From NCBI GenBank assembly GCA_039978895.1, contig JBDWAL010000030.1, forward strand, positions 28,695 through 92,694: 64,000 bases of DNA. Direction: 5' to 3'. The notes below the pieces were generated by a model. That model was not told the origin of the DNA. It was given only the letters and a program-made list of their open reading frames with translations, and made no database searches. Source of the stretch: Aliishimia sp039978895 (GTDB lineage: Bacteria; Pseudomonadota; Alphaproteobacteria; Rhodobacterales; Rhodobacteraceae). Position numbers and translations under genes: made by a program. This document shows, in pieces, positions 9,099 through 17,934 of the stretch; within the stretch, counting starts at the first letter, position 1; each line of letters opens with the position of its first letter.

Positions 9099-10592
9099 TT
9101 ACCCCTTCTCGCTTGGTAGTTTGGAAACCAGCCGCAATGATACGGACAAGCCCTCCAGTTGGTAATGTGGGCGCAGGAAGAATTTAGACGTATAGTACCC
9201 CGGATTTCCTTCCACTTCTTCCACCACAACCTCGGCGGCTGCGAGCGGACGACGCGCTTTTACATCTTCCGGCGATGTCGCCGAATTCAGGTCAACATAC
9301 TGATTGACCCATTTCTGCAACCAAGCCTGCATATCATCGCGCGATTTGTAGGAACCGACTTTGTCGCGCACGATGCACTTGAGATAGTGAGCGAAGCGGC
9401 ACGTCGCGAACAAATACGGCAAGCGCGCCGCAAGATTTGCGTTCGCGGTCGCGTCGGCATCGTCATATTCAGCAGGGTTGTGAAGAGACTGCGCCCCAAT
9501 AAAGGCCGCCAAGTCGCTGTTCTTGCGATGGATCAACGGCATCATGCCGTTGTTTGACAGCTCAGCCTCACGCCGATCAGAAATCGCGATTTCTGTTGGG
9601 CATTTTTGGTCCACACCGCCATCATCTGTTGGGAAAGTATGTGACGGCAGATTTTCGACCGCACCACCGCTTTCGATGCCACGGATACGCGAACACCAGC
9701 CATATTCCTTGAAGGACCGGTTGACGTTCACCGCCATGCCATATGCCGCGTTGACCCAGCCATACTTGCTGGAATCTGCGCCATCGGTTTCTTCCTCAAA
9801 AGAAAACGCCTCGACTGGATCTGTTTTGGACCCGTAAGGCAAACGACCCAAGAAACGTGGCATTGCAAGGCCAACATATTTGGAGTCTTCGCTCTCACGA
9901 AGGGAACGCCAGCTGGCATATTCCGGAGTTTGGAAAATCTTGGTAAGGTCGCGTGGGTTGGCCAATTCAGACCAGCTGTCCATTTGGAACAAGCTTGGGT
10001 TTGCACCCGTCAGCAAAGGTGCGTGCGCGGCAGCCGCAATTTTTGCCATCTCCGTCAACAATTCCACATCCGGCGGGCTGTGATCGAAGTGATAATCGGC
10101 GACAAGAGACCCATAAGGTTCGCCGCCAAACTGGCCAAATTCTTCTTCGTAAATCTTCTTGAAGATCGGCGATTGGTCCCAAGCGGTCCCTTTGAACTTC
10201 TTGAGCGTCTTGTGCATGTCCTTTTTGGAAATGTTCATGACGCGAATTTTCAGCATCTCGTCTGTTTCGGTGTTGTTCACCAAATAATGTAGACCGCGCC
10301 ATGCGCTTTCAAGCTGCTGGAAATCCTGATGGTGCAGGATCTGGTTGACCTGTTCGGTCAGCTTTTGGTCGATAAGCCCAACAATGCTTTCAATGGTGCG
10401 CAAGGCATCGTCCGAAACCAAAGCCGTGTTTGCCAGCGCTTGTTCGGCCAATGTTTTGACGGCTTGTTCAACAGCAGTCTTGGCTTGGTCGGATTTCGGG
10501 CGGAATTCTTTTTTCAGCAGGTTCTCAAAATCTGAGGACCCAAATGCCGTGGCTTCGGCACCACCGGCTGCTTCTGTTTCTGCTTCAGCCAT
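9099..10592 (-). CDS. tssC1: T6SS sheath large subunit TssC/VipB, cluster 1
   Basis: TssC pairs with TssB to build the contractile sheath. The 497-residue length is usual. Diagnostic segments include LDQKLTEQVNQILHHQDFQ followed by LESAWRGLHYLV, the central FGQFGGEPYGSLVADY, AHAPLL, FLGRLPYG, and the C-terminal NPGYYTSKFFLRPHYQLEGL ending with SLRLVSKLP. The ATG has AGGAG five to six bases upstream and follows the tssB1 stop by three bases, so the pair is probably translationally coupled. A paralogue of nearly equal length is encoded in cluster 2. Confidence 0.97.
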   Translation of the reverse strand: MAEAETEAAGGAEATAFGSSDFENLLKKEFRPKSDQAKTAVEQAVKTLAEQALANTALVSDDALRTIESIVGLIDQKLTEQVNQILHHQDFQQLESAWRGLHYLVNNTETDEMLKIRVMNISKKDMHKTLKKFKGTAWDQSPIFKKIYEEEFGQFGGEPYGSLVADYHFDHSPPDVELLTEMAKIAAAAHAPLLTGANPSLFQMDSWSELANPRDLTKIFQTPEYASWRSLRESEDSKYVGLAMPRFLGRLPYGSKTDPVEAFSFEEETDGADSSKYGWVNAAYGMAVNVNRSFKEYGWCSRIRGIESGGAVENLPSHTFPTDDGGVDQKCPTEIAISDRREAELSNNGMMPLIHRKNSDLAAFIGAQSLHNPAEYDDADATANANLAARLPYLFATCRFAHYLKCIVRDKVGSYKSRDDMQAWLQKWVNQYVDLNSATSPEDVKARRPLAAAEVVVEEVEGNPGYYTSKFFLRPHYQLEGLSVSLRLVSKLPSEKG

Positions 10593-10595
10593 GGA

Positions 10596-11108
10596 TTACT
10601 CCTGCTCTTTATCGTCAGTTGCGGCGGGCTGCGCCGCGAGGGTTTTCAGCAAAGCTGGGTCTTTCATGATCTTAGCGATCAGATCCTCTGCGCCACTTTT
10701 CCCGTCCATATAAGTCATCAGGTTGGACAGTTGCGTGCGTGCATCCAGCAGTTCTTTGAGTGGCTCAACTTTCGCAGCGATTGCCGCTGGGCTAAAGTCA
10801 TCCATGGATTCAAATGTAATATCGACGGCCATGTTGCCTTCGCCTGTTAACGTGTTGGGCACGGTAAAGGCGGCGCGAGGAGCCATGGATTTCATCCGAT
10901 CGTCGAAGTTGTCGACGTCGATTTCTAGGAATTTGCGATCCGCGATCCCAGGCTGTTCCACCTCGGATTTACCTGCAAGATCAGACATAACGCCCATTAC
11001 GAATGGAAGCTGCACCTTCTTTTCGGCTCCGTAAAGCTCCACATCATATTCGATCTGGACTCGGGGAGCCCGGTTCCTTGCAATAAACTTCTGTGAACTA
11101 CCGGACAT
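10596..11108 (-). CDS. tssB1: T6SS sheath small subunit TssB/VipA, cluster 1
   Basis: TssB is the small sheath subunit and, in known systems, carries the ClpV-recognised helix near its N-terminus. The 170-residue protein shows the standard features: SSQKFIARNRAPRVQIEYDV near the start, LPFVMGVMSDLAGKS, FLEIDVDNFDDRMKSM, MDDFSPAAIA and a C-terminal helical part with ARTQLSNLMTYMDGK. The ATG has a GGAGACAG ribosome site. It is immediately upstream of tssC1 and downstream of tssA1. Confidence 0.97.
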   Translation of the reverse strand: MSGSSQKFIARNRAPRVQIEYDVELYGAEKKVQLPFVMGVMSDLAGKSEVEQPGIADRKFLEIDVDNFDDRMKSMAPRAAFTVPNTLTGEGNMAVDITFESMDDFSPAAIAAKVEPLKELLDARTQLSNLMTYMDGKSGAEDLIAKIMKDPALLKTLAAQPAATDDKEQE

Positions 11109-11172
11109 CTTACTGTCTCCTTCGCAACCTGTTGTTACCCATGTTCAGCCACAGATTTGTGGCGTTATCGTA

Positions 11173-12216
11173 TTAGTATTCTTCTTCGTCCACCGTGCCG
11201 CTTACAAGGTGCACATTGTCGATCCCGCCGGGTGCCATGTCTTTGACAATAGTCAAGAAATCGGCATTCACTAGCTTTTTGGCACGCAGCAACAAAAGCG
11301 GCACTGGGCTGGAAGGTTCAAACCTTTCATAATACCCAATGATGCGATCAAGCGCGTTTTGCACATCATTCGGGCTGGTGATTCCGCCTCCACCGCCGCC
11401 GCCCGTCCCGCGTGCAGCAGGTGCGTCACCGCCGTCACCATCCACGCCCTCGTCGGACAACTCTTCATCACCTTCCTCAACTGGATCCCCCAACGCATTG
11501 GACATGCGTGTATTAATCTGCTTGAGCATCTTGATCACCGGATCAAGGTCAGGACCCTGCCCCGGAGTTTCTGCATCAAACTTGTCGTTAATCGAATTCA
11601 AATCCGCCAGCGCGGTTGCTGCGGCCTGCGTCATGGTGCGCAGCTCATCTGGATCGGTGTCTTGGAACGCGGCCGCAATGGAAGCCACATCTGGCACTGA
11701 CTCCATATCACTGGGCGGTGTTATCTCCCCCTCGGCCACAGAAATATGGCGCAGGGAAATCATGCCAAACATCCGGCTTTTGGTCATTGGTGCTGTGCGC
11801 AACCCCCTTAGAATGCGGTTGGGATCAGATAAAGCAAGCACAGCATTTACACGCATAGTTGGGTCGTTGTCGTCATCGGCATCAAGCTGCGGATGGCACG
11901 TGTCCCAATATTCCGTCAGGCATCGATTCACATAGCTGGTCGCCAATGCAAATCCCGGCAAGCCCTTAAGGCGTAGGTTTGCTTCGGCAAAGAATATACC
12001 TGCCCGCAAGTCATGACTACGTCCCATAACGTCTGTGGCGAGTGACGCGACTTCTTTAAAGTCCGGGTCCTCAGCAGCGAGGATTTCATCCCCTGCCTGA
12101 CGTTCTTCTCCTGGTTGAGCGGCGATCTCCAACTCGGTAAAAACCGGATCGTATTCAAGATCGTCACCGCTGGGAGCATCTTCTCCATGTGGTTGAAGAA
12201 GCGCGTCTAAATCCAT
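11173..12216 (-). CDS. tssA1: T6SS cap/priming protein TssA, cluster 1
   Basis: TssA (ImpA N-terminal family) primes and caps tube-sheath growth. I chose the ATG giving MDLDALLQPHGEDAPSGDDL because it has AGGGGG just upstream and matches the family start (a conserved P-SG-DLEYD motif); a longer frame to 12252 lacks a ribosome site. The protein of about 347 residues has the ImpA N-terminal domain (about 1-130), a linker rich in Gly and acidic residues (about 250-280), and a C-terminal helical domain with RIIGYYERFEPSSPVPLLLL. It is the first gene of cluster 1 and faces the divergent control region. TssA2 in this window differs by carrying a second copy of the C-terminal motif. Confidence 0.94.
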   Translation of the reverse strand: MDLDALLQPHGEDAPSGDDLEYDPVFTELEIAAQPGEERQAGDEILAAEDPDFKEVASLATDVMGRSHDLRAGIFFAEANLRLKGLPGFALATSYVNRCLTEYWDTCHPQLDADDDNDPTMRVNAVLALSDPNRILRGLRTAPMTKSRMFGMISLRHISVAEGEITPPSDMESVPDVASIAAAFQDTDPDELRTMTQAAATALADLNSINDKFDAETPGQGPDLDPVIKMLKQINTRMSNALGDPVEEGDEELSDEGVDGDGGDAPAARGTGGGGGGGITSPNDVQNALDRIIGYYERFEPSSPVPLLLLRAKKLVNADFLTIVKDMAPGGIDNVHLVSGTVDEEEY

Positions 12217-12605
12217 GTTTCCCCCTAGGGTCGGCTTATTTTTTTCGTACACACCGGGCCTTTAGGTGCGTTTATATAATCGGCCCAAATCAGCTTACAC
12301 GAGAAATTACTATTGACTAACCTCGACACACTTACAAATTGCACTAACTTCGGCAAGAGGTATGTGACTCTGCGTCAAGAAGCGTGTTCTAGGTTCGAAA
12401 ACCTTACAGATATATTGCTTTTTGCCGCCTCAGACGCGATATTTTGTACAACCTAAAAATTTTTTTTCAGTTTGCCGTTTCGATTTTGAGTGCAATACAG
12501 CAACATGCGCAAACACAGTGGGCCCAATTTTCGGAGTTCAGCGAATCAACCCTGAGTGGTAATTCAAAGACGCTCTGCCACTAAACCCATCGGAGGACGT
12601 CCATC
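12217..12605. promoter_or_regulatory. Divergent control region between the two T6SS tail clusters
   Basis: This stretch of nearly 400 bases lies between the outward-facing first genes of the two tail clusters, so it must hold promoters for both. It is more AT-rich than its surroundings. Visible elements are an A5T8 tract at 12455-12467 likely to bend DNA, an inverted repeat AGGTT-CGAA-AACCT at 12391-12404, a TATAAT-like hexamer at 12275-12280, and a wide inverted repeat AGTGG...CCACT at 12555-12582 close to the plus-strand gene. A strong ribosome site GGAGGA at 12591-12596 serves that gene. I could not assign confident -35/-10 pairs, and no clear sigma-54 site is present. Confidence 0.6.
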
Positions 12606-14018
12606 ATGGCCATGCAAGACCAAGACATCGCTGAGCTTGAAAAGCTCGTCAAAAAGGCCCGTCAAAAGCCTTTGCCGTTTGGGTTGTGTCTGGGCAAAAA
12701 GCCAGAAGACAACGTGATGTTTCTTGACCTCAAGAAATCGCCTGAAGTCATGATGCGCAAAGCGAAAGCAGAAGGTGAGACCAGCAAAGTCACCTTCGGT
12801 CACTGTGACGTGCAGGGCAAAATCATGACCTTGTCGCTGGACGGCAAATTGCTGCCCGGCATGGCAAAGAACATGAAAAAGTTCCTCTCGGGTATCAAGC
12901 TCAAGATGAAGGTCGTTATTGCCGATCCTGACGGAAATGTTCTGGAAGATGATGGTGAACCAGAGGAAGAAGGTCTCGAAAACGAAAACGACGACAACAA
13001 TGAAGATGATGCAATCGACGACAACACAGTTGCAGACTCAGAGAACATCGAAGCCGAAGACAACACATCTGACACAGTAGAAGAACAAGTCGCAGAAACA
13101 GAGAATGACACGCAAGACGTGGACCCTGCCGCCGAGCAATGGGGTAAAATCTCTGGCGCTCTGACACCATTGGTTCAACGCTTTGCCGCCGGACAAGACC
13201 CGCGCGCCGCCGCAATCGCAAAAGCTTGGGATGGCGCAGAAGCCGCCGCTGGAAATGGCGACTTTAAATCTGCCATGGCCGTTGCGGGCAAGTTGCGCCC
13301 TATATTGACGGCCCCTGCCGCTGCGGCAGAGCCTGCGAATACCAGCGAAAACACCGATGCAGATACGGCTACGCAGGACACCAAAGACCCAAATGCCGCC
13401 AAGTGGCAACAAATCGAAGCCGCGATCACGGCACTCTATACTAAGGCCATGGGAAACAACCCACCGAACCGCAGCAAACTTGAAGCGGCATGGGGTATGG
13501 CTGTTGAATGCGCCGAAATGGGCGATTTCACCAAAGCCTTGACCATTGCCACACGTCTTAAACCACAACTAGATACAGCGGCGGCCGCGACCACATCCGG
13601 CCAGGATGGCGAAATCCCAAAAGACGTCGTACCGTTCCAGAAGTCCCGCATTTTGTGGCAGAGTTCACGCAAGAAGATGTTTGAAGAAGTCGGGAAACTG
13701 GAGAAAGCGATCGTCGATGCCTGCGCGGGTGACGAAGAACTTGCCTCTGTGGCACAAGCGGCGTCATCACTGACAGACCGTTTGAGTGGCTTTGATGAGA
13801 AGCTAGAAGACATCCTTGAACAGATCACTGTGACACCCGAAGGGGCCGAGCGTTCGAAGCTGAAACAGGATGCTGTGGGCGCGATTGAAACGTATCAAGC
13901 GGCCCTACAAGACCCATTCTTTCAAGATGTTGACAAAAAGAATGGCTTTGTCGAGGTCAAGGTCGCAGCCACTGCAACCGCGTCGCTATCATCTATTGCG
14001 AAAGTTTTGGCGGCATAG
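12606..14018 (+). CDS. Acidic-linker repeat protein, first gene of T6SS cluster 2, unknown function
   Basis: The 470-residue protein has a strong ribosome site (GGAGGA) and no signal peptide. The N-terminal about 105 residues form a compact domain (starts MAMQDQDIAELEKLVKKARQ; contains FGLCLGKKPEDNVMFLDLKK). A very acidic linker rich in Asp, Glu and Asn follows (about 106-178). Then come two similar modules of about 60 residues at about 175-234 and 263-322, each with a W near the start, an A-W pair in the middle and a GDF-K-A-A segment near the end. A third, more distant copy seems to begin at about 345. I do not recognise the family. As first gene of the cluster that also carries fha it may be a regulator, adaptor or cargo; the repeats look like protein-binding helical hairpins. 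Function unassigned. Confidence 0.85.
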   Translation: MAMQDQDIAELEKLVKKARQKPLPFGLCLGKKPEDNVMFLDLKKSPEVMMRKAKAEGETSKVTFGHCDVQGKIMTLSLDGKLLPGMAKNMKKFLSGIKLKMKVVIADPDGNVLEDDGEPEEEGLENENDDNNEDDAIDDNTVADSENIEAEDNTSDTVEEQVAETENDTQDVDPAAEQWGKISGALTPLVQRFAAGQDPRAAAIAKAWDGAEAAAGNGDFKSAMAVAGKLRPILTAPAAAAEPANTSENTDADTATQDTKDPNAAKWQQIEAAITALYTKAMGNNPPNRSKLEAAWGMAVECAEMGDFTKALTIATRLKPQLDTAAAATTSGQDGEIPKDVVPFQKSRILWQSSRKKMFEEVGKLEKAIVDACAGDEELASVAQAASSLTDRLSGFDEKLEDILEQITVTPEGAERSKLKQDAVGAIETYQAALQDPFFQDVDKKNGFVEVKVAATATASLSSIAKVLAA

Positions 14019-14228
14019 GGGCAGCAACGCCGAGGCCCGTTCGACAAACAGTTTTCGAAACGTAAATTTTCGGAAATTTGGGGATTTCACAGCCGTGGCA
14101 TGCATGTCGCGGTTGAAAAGTGCGTGATTCCCGGCGCTTGACCCAAGCTCCAAGAGACGAAAAGGTTGCAACCAAAGGCCCGTGAGCAGCGCGAAACAGG
14201 GTCATCGGAGCAGTAAGCCAAAAAGTCG
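14019..14228. other. Intergenic gap without a gene
   Basis: This gap of 210 bases separates the acidic repeat protein from the DUF6931-like gene. I see no terminator with a T run and no small gene with a ribosome site. A GG-N10-GC pattern at 14096-14111 superficially resembles a sigma-54 promoter but matches the consensus poorly in the -12 part. A separate promoter for the fha-tssA2 genes could lie here. Confidence 0.4.
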
Positions 14229-14846
14229 ATGGATATGAACCAGACGATCCCGCCAAATGCGCTTGCGCAGGCAAAAGAAGCAGACAGCACGCAGCCCCCC
14301 TTGGGCGCGCTGCGTTTTGAGATGCCGCAAGACTTATACGCCGCGATCCCACAACTGTCCGAGCTGACCCAAAAGCGCCCCATGGCCGACGAAGACGCAC
14401 TGGATTACCTGTGGCGGCTGCGCGCCAGCACGACACCGGAAGAAGCTGTTACATATACGGCCTTTGCCGCCTTGCCCCAGATGGCGATCTGGTGGGCTCA
14501 TGAGTGTTTGCGATTGATGCCCGAGACATTAGACCAAGCCGATCTAGACATGATGGAAAACGTTGGGCGCTGGATCAGCGCCCCCAACAAAGACATGCGT
14601 CATCAAATTATGCGTCAGGCGCTTTGGGCCTCTAAGCGAAGTCCGGCGGTTATGTTGGGCTTGTCCGTTGGGTGGTCAGGGGGATCAATCGCTCCGAATG
14701 ACCCGGCTAACGTGCCTGTGTCGCGATCCCCGAAATCCATCAACTCCGCTGTCTTGTCCTCTTTGGCACAAGCACAACTCTCGCGCCGGTCCGTGCTTTT
14801 GGCAAAAATCATAGACATGGCTGAATCCTTGTTTCGGGTCTATTAG
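14229..14846 (+). CDS. DUF6931-like T6SS-locus protein
   Basis: This 205-residue cytoplasmic-looking protein contains DALDYLWRLRASTTPEEAV, then YTAFAALPQMAIWWAHECLR, which I associate from memory with the DUF6931 family often found next to T6SS FHA genes. The molecular function is not known. The C-terminal half is less distinctive and ends with a helical segment (AQLSRRSVLLAKIIDMAES). Two in-frame ATGs lie six bases apart and neither has a strong ribosome site. It is placed just upstream of the FHA gene, on the same strand, and may be translated with it. The family name is a recollection and should be treated as provisional. Confidence 0.75.
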   Translation: MDMNQTIPPNALAQAKEADSTQPPLGALRFEMPQDLYAAIPQLSELTQKRPMADEDALDYLWRLRASTTPEEAVTYTAFAALPQMAIWWAHECLRLMPETLDQADLDMMENVGRWISAPNKDMRHQIMRQALWASKRSPAVMLGLSVGWSGGSIAPNDPANVPVSRSPKSINSAVLSSLAQAQLSRRSVLLAKIIDMAESLFRVY

Positions 14847-14911
14847 GGCGGCTTGGGTGTGTCAGTGAGTTTTCGCCGAAATACAGGGCATAGCGTAGGG
14901 TGCGTGCAGGC

Positions 14912-16357
14912 ATGACATTGGTCTTGCAGATCGAAAACTATAGCGTGTTGGAGGATGGCGGGCCCGTGCAATTCGCCGTGCCACCACAAGGCGCGCAAAT
15001 CGGTCGCAGTCCCTCTATGCACTGGACCCTGCCAGATCCCACCCGCCATATCAGCAGTCACCACTTTGATATCGCCGTACAAAATGGGACATATTATCTG
15101 CGTGACGTTTCAACGAATGGCACCTTCCTGCAAGGCAGTCGGTATCGTTTGGACGGATTACACCAACTCGCCAATGGGGACCGCTTTCAGGTGGGGTCCT
15201 ACTTCATCATTGCAATGCTTGGTGCAACGGCCTCTGTCGCGCCATCCGCGCCGTCACCGCAAGTACCTTCTGGATTCAGCACTCCGCCACATCATGCAAA
15301 CAAGTCTTGGGATGATGCCGCCGACCCTTGGGATGTTGGCGGCCCGGCTGAACCGATTGATCCCCTGCCGCCGCGCCCGGGCGCGCGTGCGGATGATTTC
15401 GCTGACGATTTTATCGACTTGCCCCCAGCAGGTGCACCTCGTTCGCCCCTGCAACAGCCTCCGTCCGCGGCCCATGCGACGTTTGCTCAACCGGCACCAG
15501 TTTTGTCGCCGCCGCGCACGACACCGCCAACATCTTCAGAAATCCAGTCGCCACCTCGCCCGGCGCGTTTGCCTGAACCACCAACCCCAGCCCCTGTGCC
15601 ACCGGTAGCTCCGCCCCCTGCACCACCGGTAGCTGCTCCAGTGCCAACACCCGTTGCCGCGCCCGAACCCGTCGCCCCCATTCCTTCAGTTCCGCGCCCC
15701 GATGTTGGCCAAGTATCACGTCCAACACCGCAAGCGATCTCGGCAGATGTCGCAAAAGCCGCCCCTGTGGCTGTACGCAGTGATGCATTTGTGCGCGCCT
15801 TTTGTGATGCCGCGGGCCTCCCGGCGGATTCTTACGCTGACGTCGATGGCCTCGCCCTCGCCAAGGCATTGGGGGAAAGTACCCGCGTTGTTGCTTCTGA
15901 ATTGATTATGTTGCTGCAAGCCCGCGCGTCTGCGAAACAATTCACCCGTGGCGGCGAGCGCACAATGCGACGTGCAAGCGACAATAACCCGTTAAAATTC
16001 TTGCCAGATGCCGAACAGGCCATCGAAACCATGTACCTCAAACATCGTGCCGGGTTCCTGTCGGGACCGGAGGGGCTAAGCGAAGCCTTAAAGGACATCC
16101 GACTGCACCAAACAGCCGTGTTTGCAGCGATTCAACCCGCCTTGGCCGCACTCCTTGAGGGATTGAGTCCAGAAGATGTGGAAGCGCAAGGAAGTGCTGG
16201 TTTGGGACTTGGAAGCGGCAAGCGAGGCAAGGCATGGGACACATTTGTTGAGCGTTGGGACAGCAAGGCTGCACCGCATGAGAACGGGATGCTCGACGAG
16301 TTTTTGAAACATTTCGCCAAAGCTTATGCCGATATGGTCTCTGGCGACGCAACCTAA
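14912..16357 (+). CDS. fha: T6SS FHA-domain protein Fha/TagH
   Basis: Fha proteins read threonine phosphorylation made by the T6SS kinase PpkA and promote assembly or firing. I chose the ATG that gives MTLVLQIENYSVLEDGGPVQ; a GTG four codons upstream is also possible. The N-terminal domain (about 10-105) has the full FHA signature: IGRSPSMHWTLPDP, RHISSHHFDI and STNGTF, which include the Arg, Ser and Asn that contact phosphothreonine. A long Pro/Ala-rich linker follows (about 110-285), then a C-terminal helical domain (about 295-481) typical of T6SS FHA proteins, with FVRAFCDAAGLP and a C-terminal EFLKHFAKAYADM. This is the only FHA gene in the window, although two tail clusters are present. 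Its likely ligands are the TxxGG motifs at the N-terminus of TssL. Confidence 0.93.
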   Translation: MTLVLQIENYSVLEDGGPVQFAVPPQGAQIGRSPSMHWTLPDPTRHISSHHFDIAVQNGTYYLRDVSTNGTFLQGSRYRLDGLHQLANGDRFQVGSYFIIAMLGATASVAPSAPSPQVPSGFSTPPHHANKSWDDAADPWDVGGPAEPIDPLPPRPGARADDFADDFIDLPPAGAPRSPLQQPPSAAHATFAQPAPVLSPPRTTPPTSSEIQSPPRPARLPEPPTPAPVPPVAPPPAPPVAAPVPTPVAAPEPVAPIPSVPRPDVGQVSRPTPQAISADVAKAAPVAVRSDAFVRAFCDAAGLPADSYADVDGLALAKALGESTRVVASELIMLLQARASAKQFTRGGERTMRRASDNNPLKFLPDAEQAIETMYLKHRAGFLSGPEGLSEALKDIRLHQTAVFAAIQPALAALLEGLSPEDVEAQGSAGLGLGSGKRGKAWDTFVERWDSKAAPHENGMLDEFLKHFAKAYADMVSGDAT

Positions 16358-16474
16358 TGCACGTTGGCGGCGACCATGCACTGTCCGGTATTCCTTACCT
16401 GTCACACCGCCCGCGAACCTGTTATTTAAAGTCGAAATGTGCCGTCGGGCGCTTCGGGTCAGGAAGAAACTAGA

Positions 16475-17836
16475 ATGGCATTACCTTGGTTGCTGGAAGA
16501 AGTGTCGAAAGATGCGCCTTGTGGGCCTGACCTAGAACGCGCTGACGATCCTGCATTTATCGATTACTACTTTGAAGCCGAAGGCCGCCTTCCCGACAGA
16601 TATTTCACACCGGGCACGAGATCAGAGGCCAATCCCGAAGGCTCACTGGACGTGTTGTTTGATCCACGCAGCGTGGATCGTAAGACAGAACGCGACGCGA
16701 TCGAAGCACTCTTAAAGCGCAGTCGCGATGTGCGCCTTTTATCGTTGTTGGCACGTTGGGAAGCGCTGGCTGGGCGCAGCGCAGGGTTTGCACAGGCCAT
16801 CGCCGGGATTGCGGATTTGCTGGAAGCCAATCCTGATGACGTGCACCCGAATATCACGCCCACACCTTCTGACCGCCGCGGCGCACTCGAAGAACTCGGC
16901 AGCTCTGTGACGGTCATTTTCCCATTGCAGCACATGCCATTAAATGGCCAAGTCGACGTCACCTTGCGGCGCTACATGGTTGGTTCCGGCAAAACTGCGG
17001 CGCGGTCCTACGAAGAAGACGCAAATGCAAGCCAGCTTGTCAGCGCCTTGCAAGATAACGGCGGCAAAGCCGCGCTTGATCAGACCCATTCCGATTTGAC
17101 CATGGCTGCGGACGGGTTGGGGCGAATAGCGCGTGCTTGCAAAGCACATCCCGAGAAACCATTCAATTTGGATTTCTCCAACGTGTTAGATACGATTTCC
17201 GCGATGCAGGATGTGATCCAGCAAGCGCGCCCGGATTTGGATGTCTGGTCCTCAGATGCTTTGGACGATGTAACACAAGATGACGACGCGCCTGAGACAG
17301 CGCAAACCGGCGATGCACCCGTAGCGTCCGCCACATCGGTGGCACAGGTCGACGCAGCAGATGCTGTCACGGATCAACCCGCAGCACGTGTTACCCTGCA
17401 AGCCATCGAAAAGTACCTTGCCCACAACGAGCCGTCATCTGCCGCGCTATTGTTGGTCACGCAAGCGCGGCTTCTAATTGGTCGCCCGTTGATCGAAGCT
17501 TTGGAAACTTTGCTTCCAGGCGAAGCGGGCAAGGCCGTGATCGATTTTGGCCCGGCACACGGGTTTTCTCTGCCCATGGAGCGATTGAGGTCTTTGGCCG
17601 CTGAAAATGCGCAAAGCGCCAGCCCCGAAGCGGAACTTGCAGCACCCACCGCGCCTGACTTGAAGACACGAGCAGATGTTGCGGCACATATCCGCAGTGT
17701 TGAAAATTTCTATAGAAAAAATGAACCTACAAGCCCGATCCCCTTGCTACTTGTTCGCGCAAGAAGCTATCTAGACAAGGATTTTGAGGCAATTGTCGCA
17801 GAACTGCTTCCCGCTCCGAAACAGAGCGGGGACTAA
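16475..17836 (+). CDS. tssA2: T6SS cap/priming protein TssA, cluster 2, with duplicated C-terminal motif
   Basis: The start is the ATG giving MALPWLLEEVSKDAPCGPDL, with AGGAAG upstream and a good match to the ImpA N-terminal domain; a GTG 12 codons upstream is less likely. The N-terminal domain spans about 1-135. Near the C-terminus the family motif (aromatic-x3-E-P-[ST]-S-x-x-x-LLL-x-x-A) occurs twice: once at about 304-350 (YLAHNEPSSAALLLVTQA) and again at about 397-448 (FYRKNEPTSPIPLLLVRA). TssA1 has it once. The second copy matches TssA1 best, so the first looks like a diverged duplication. The gene follows fha and precedes tssB2. It acts in the cytoplasm at the baseplate or the distal sheath end. 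Confidence 0.92.
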   Translation: MALPWLLEEVSKDAPCGPDLERADDPAFIDYYFEAEGRLPDRYFTPGTRSEANPEGSLDVLFDPRSVDRKTERDAIEALLKRSRDVRLLSLLARWEALAGRSAGFAQAIAGIADLLEANPDDVHPNITPTPSDRRGALEELGSSVTVIFPLQHMPLNGQVDVTLRRYMVGSGKTAARSYEEDANASQLVSALQDNGGKAALDQTHSDLTMAADGLGRIARACKAHPEKPFNLDFSNVLDTISAMQDVIQQARPDLDVWSSDALDDVTQDDDAPETAQTGDAPVASATSVAQVDAADAVTDQPAARVTLQAIEKYLAHNEPSSAALLLVTQARLLIGRPLIEALETLLPGEAGKAVIDFGPAHGFSLPMERLRSLAAENAQSASPEAELAAPTAPDLKTRADVAAHIRSVENFYRKNEPTSPIPLLLVRARSYLDKDFEAIVAELLPAPKQSGD

Positions 17837-17934
17837 CTGCAATACACTAGTGATTTCTCGCCCAGAGTGTGTCATTCTGGTTGACTTGCAACAGGCTGGA
17901 AGTTTCATTGTTATCAACGAGGGAGTGATTGGTA

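Noticed and set aside
14096..14111. Sigma-54-like promoter (GG-N10-GC) before the DUF6931-like gene
   Set aside because: The TGGCA part fits but the -12 part reads TCGC instead of TTGC, and no second site or activator gene is nearby.
17881..17909. TTGACT with 17-base spacing to TTCATT before tssB2
   Set aside because: The -10 part matches the consensus poorly (3 of 6), and alphaproteobacterial promoters are hard to call this way.
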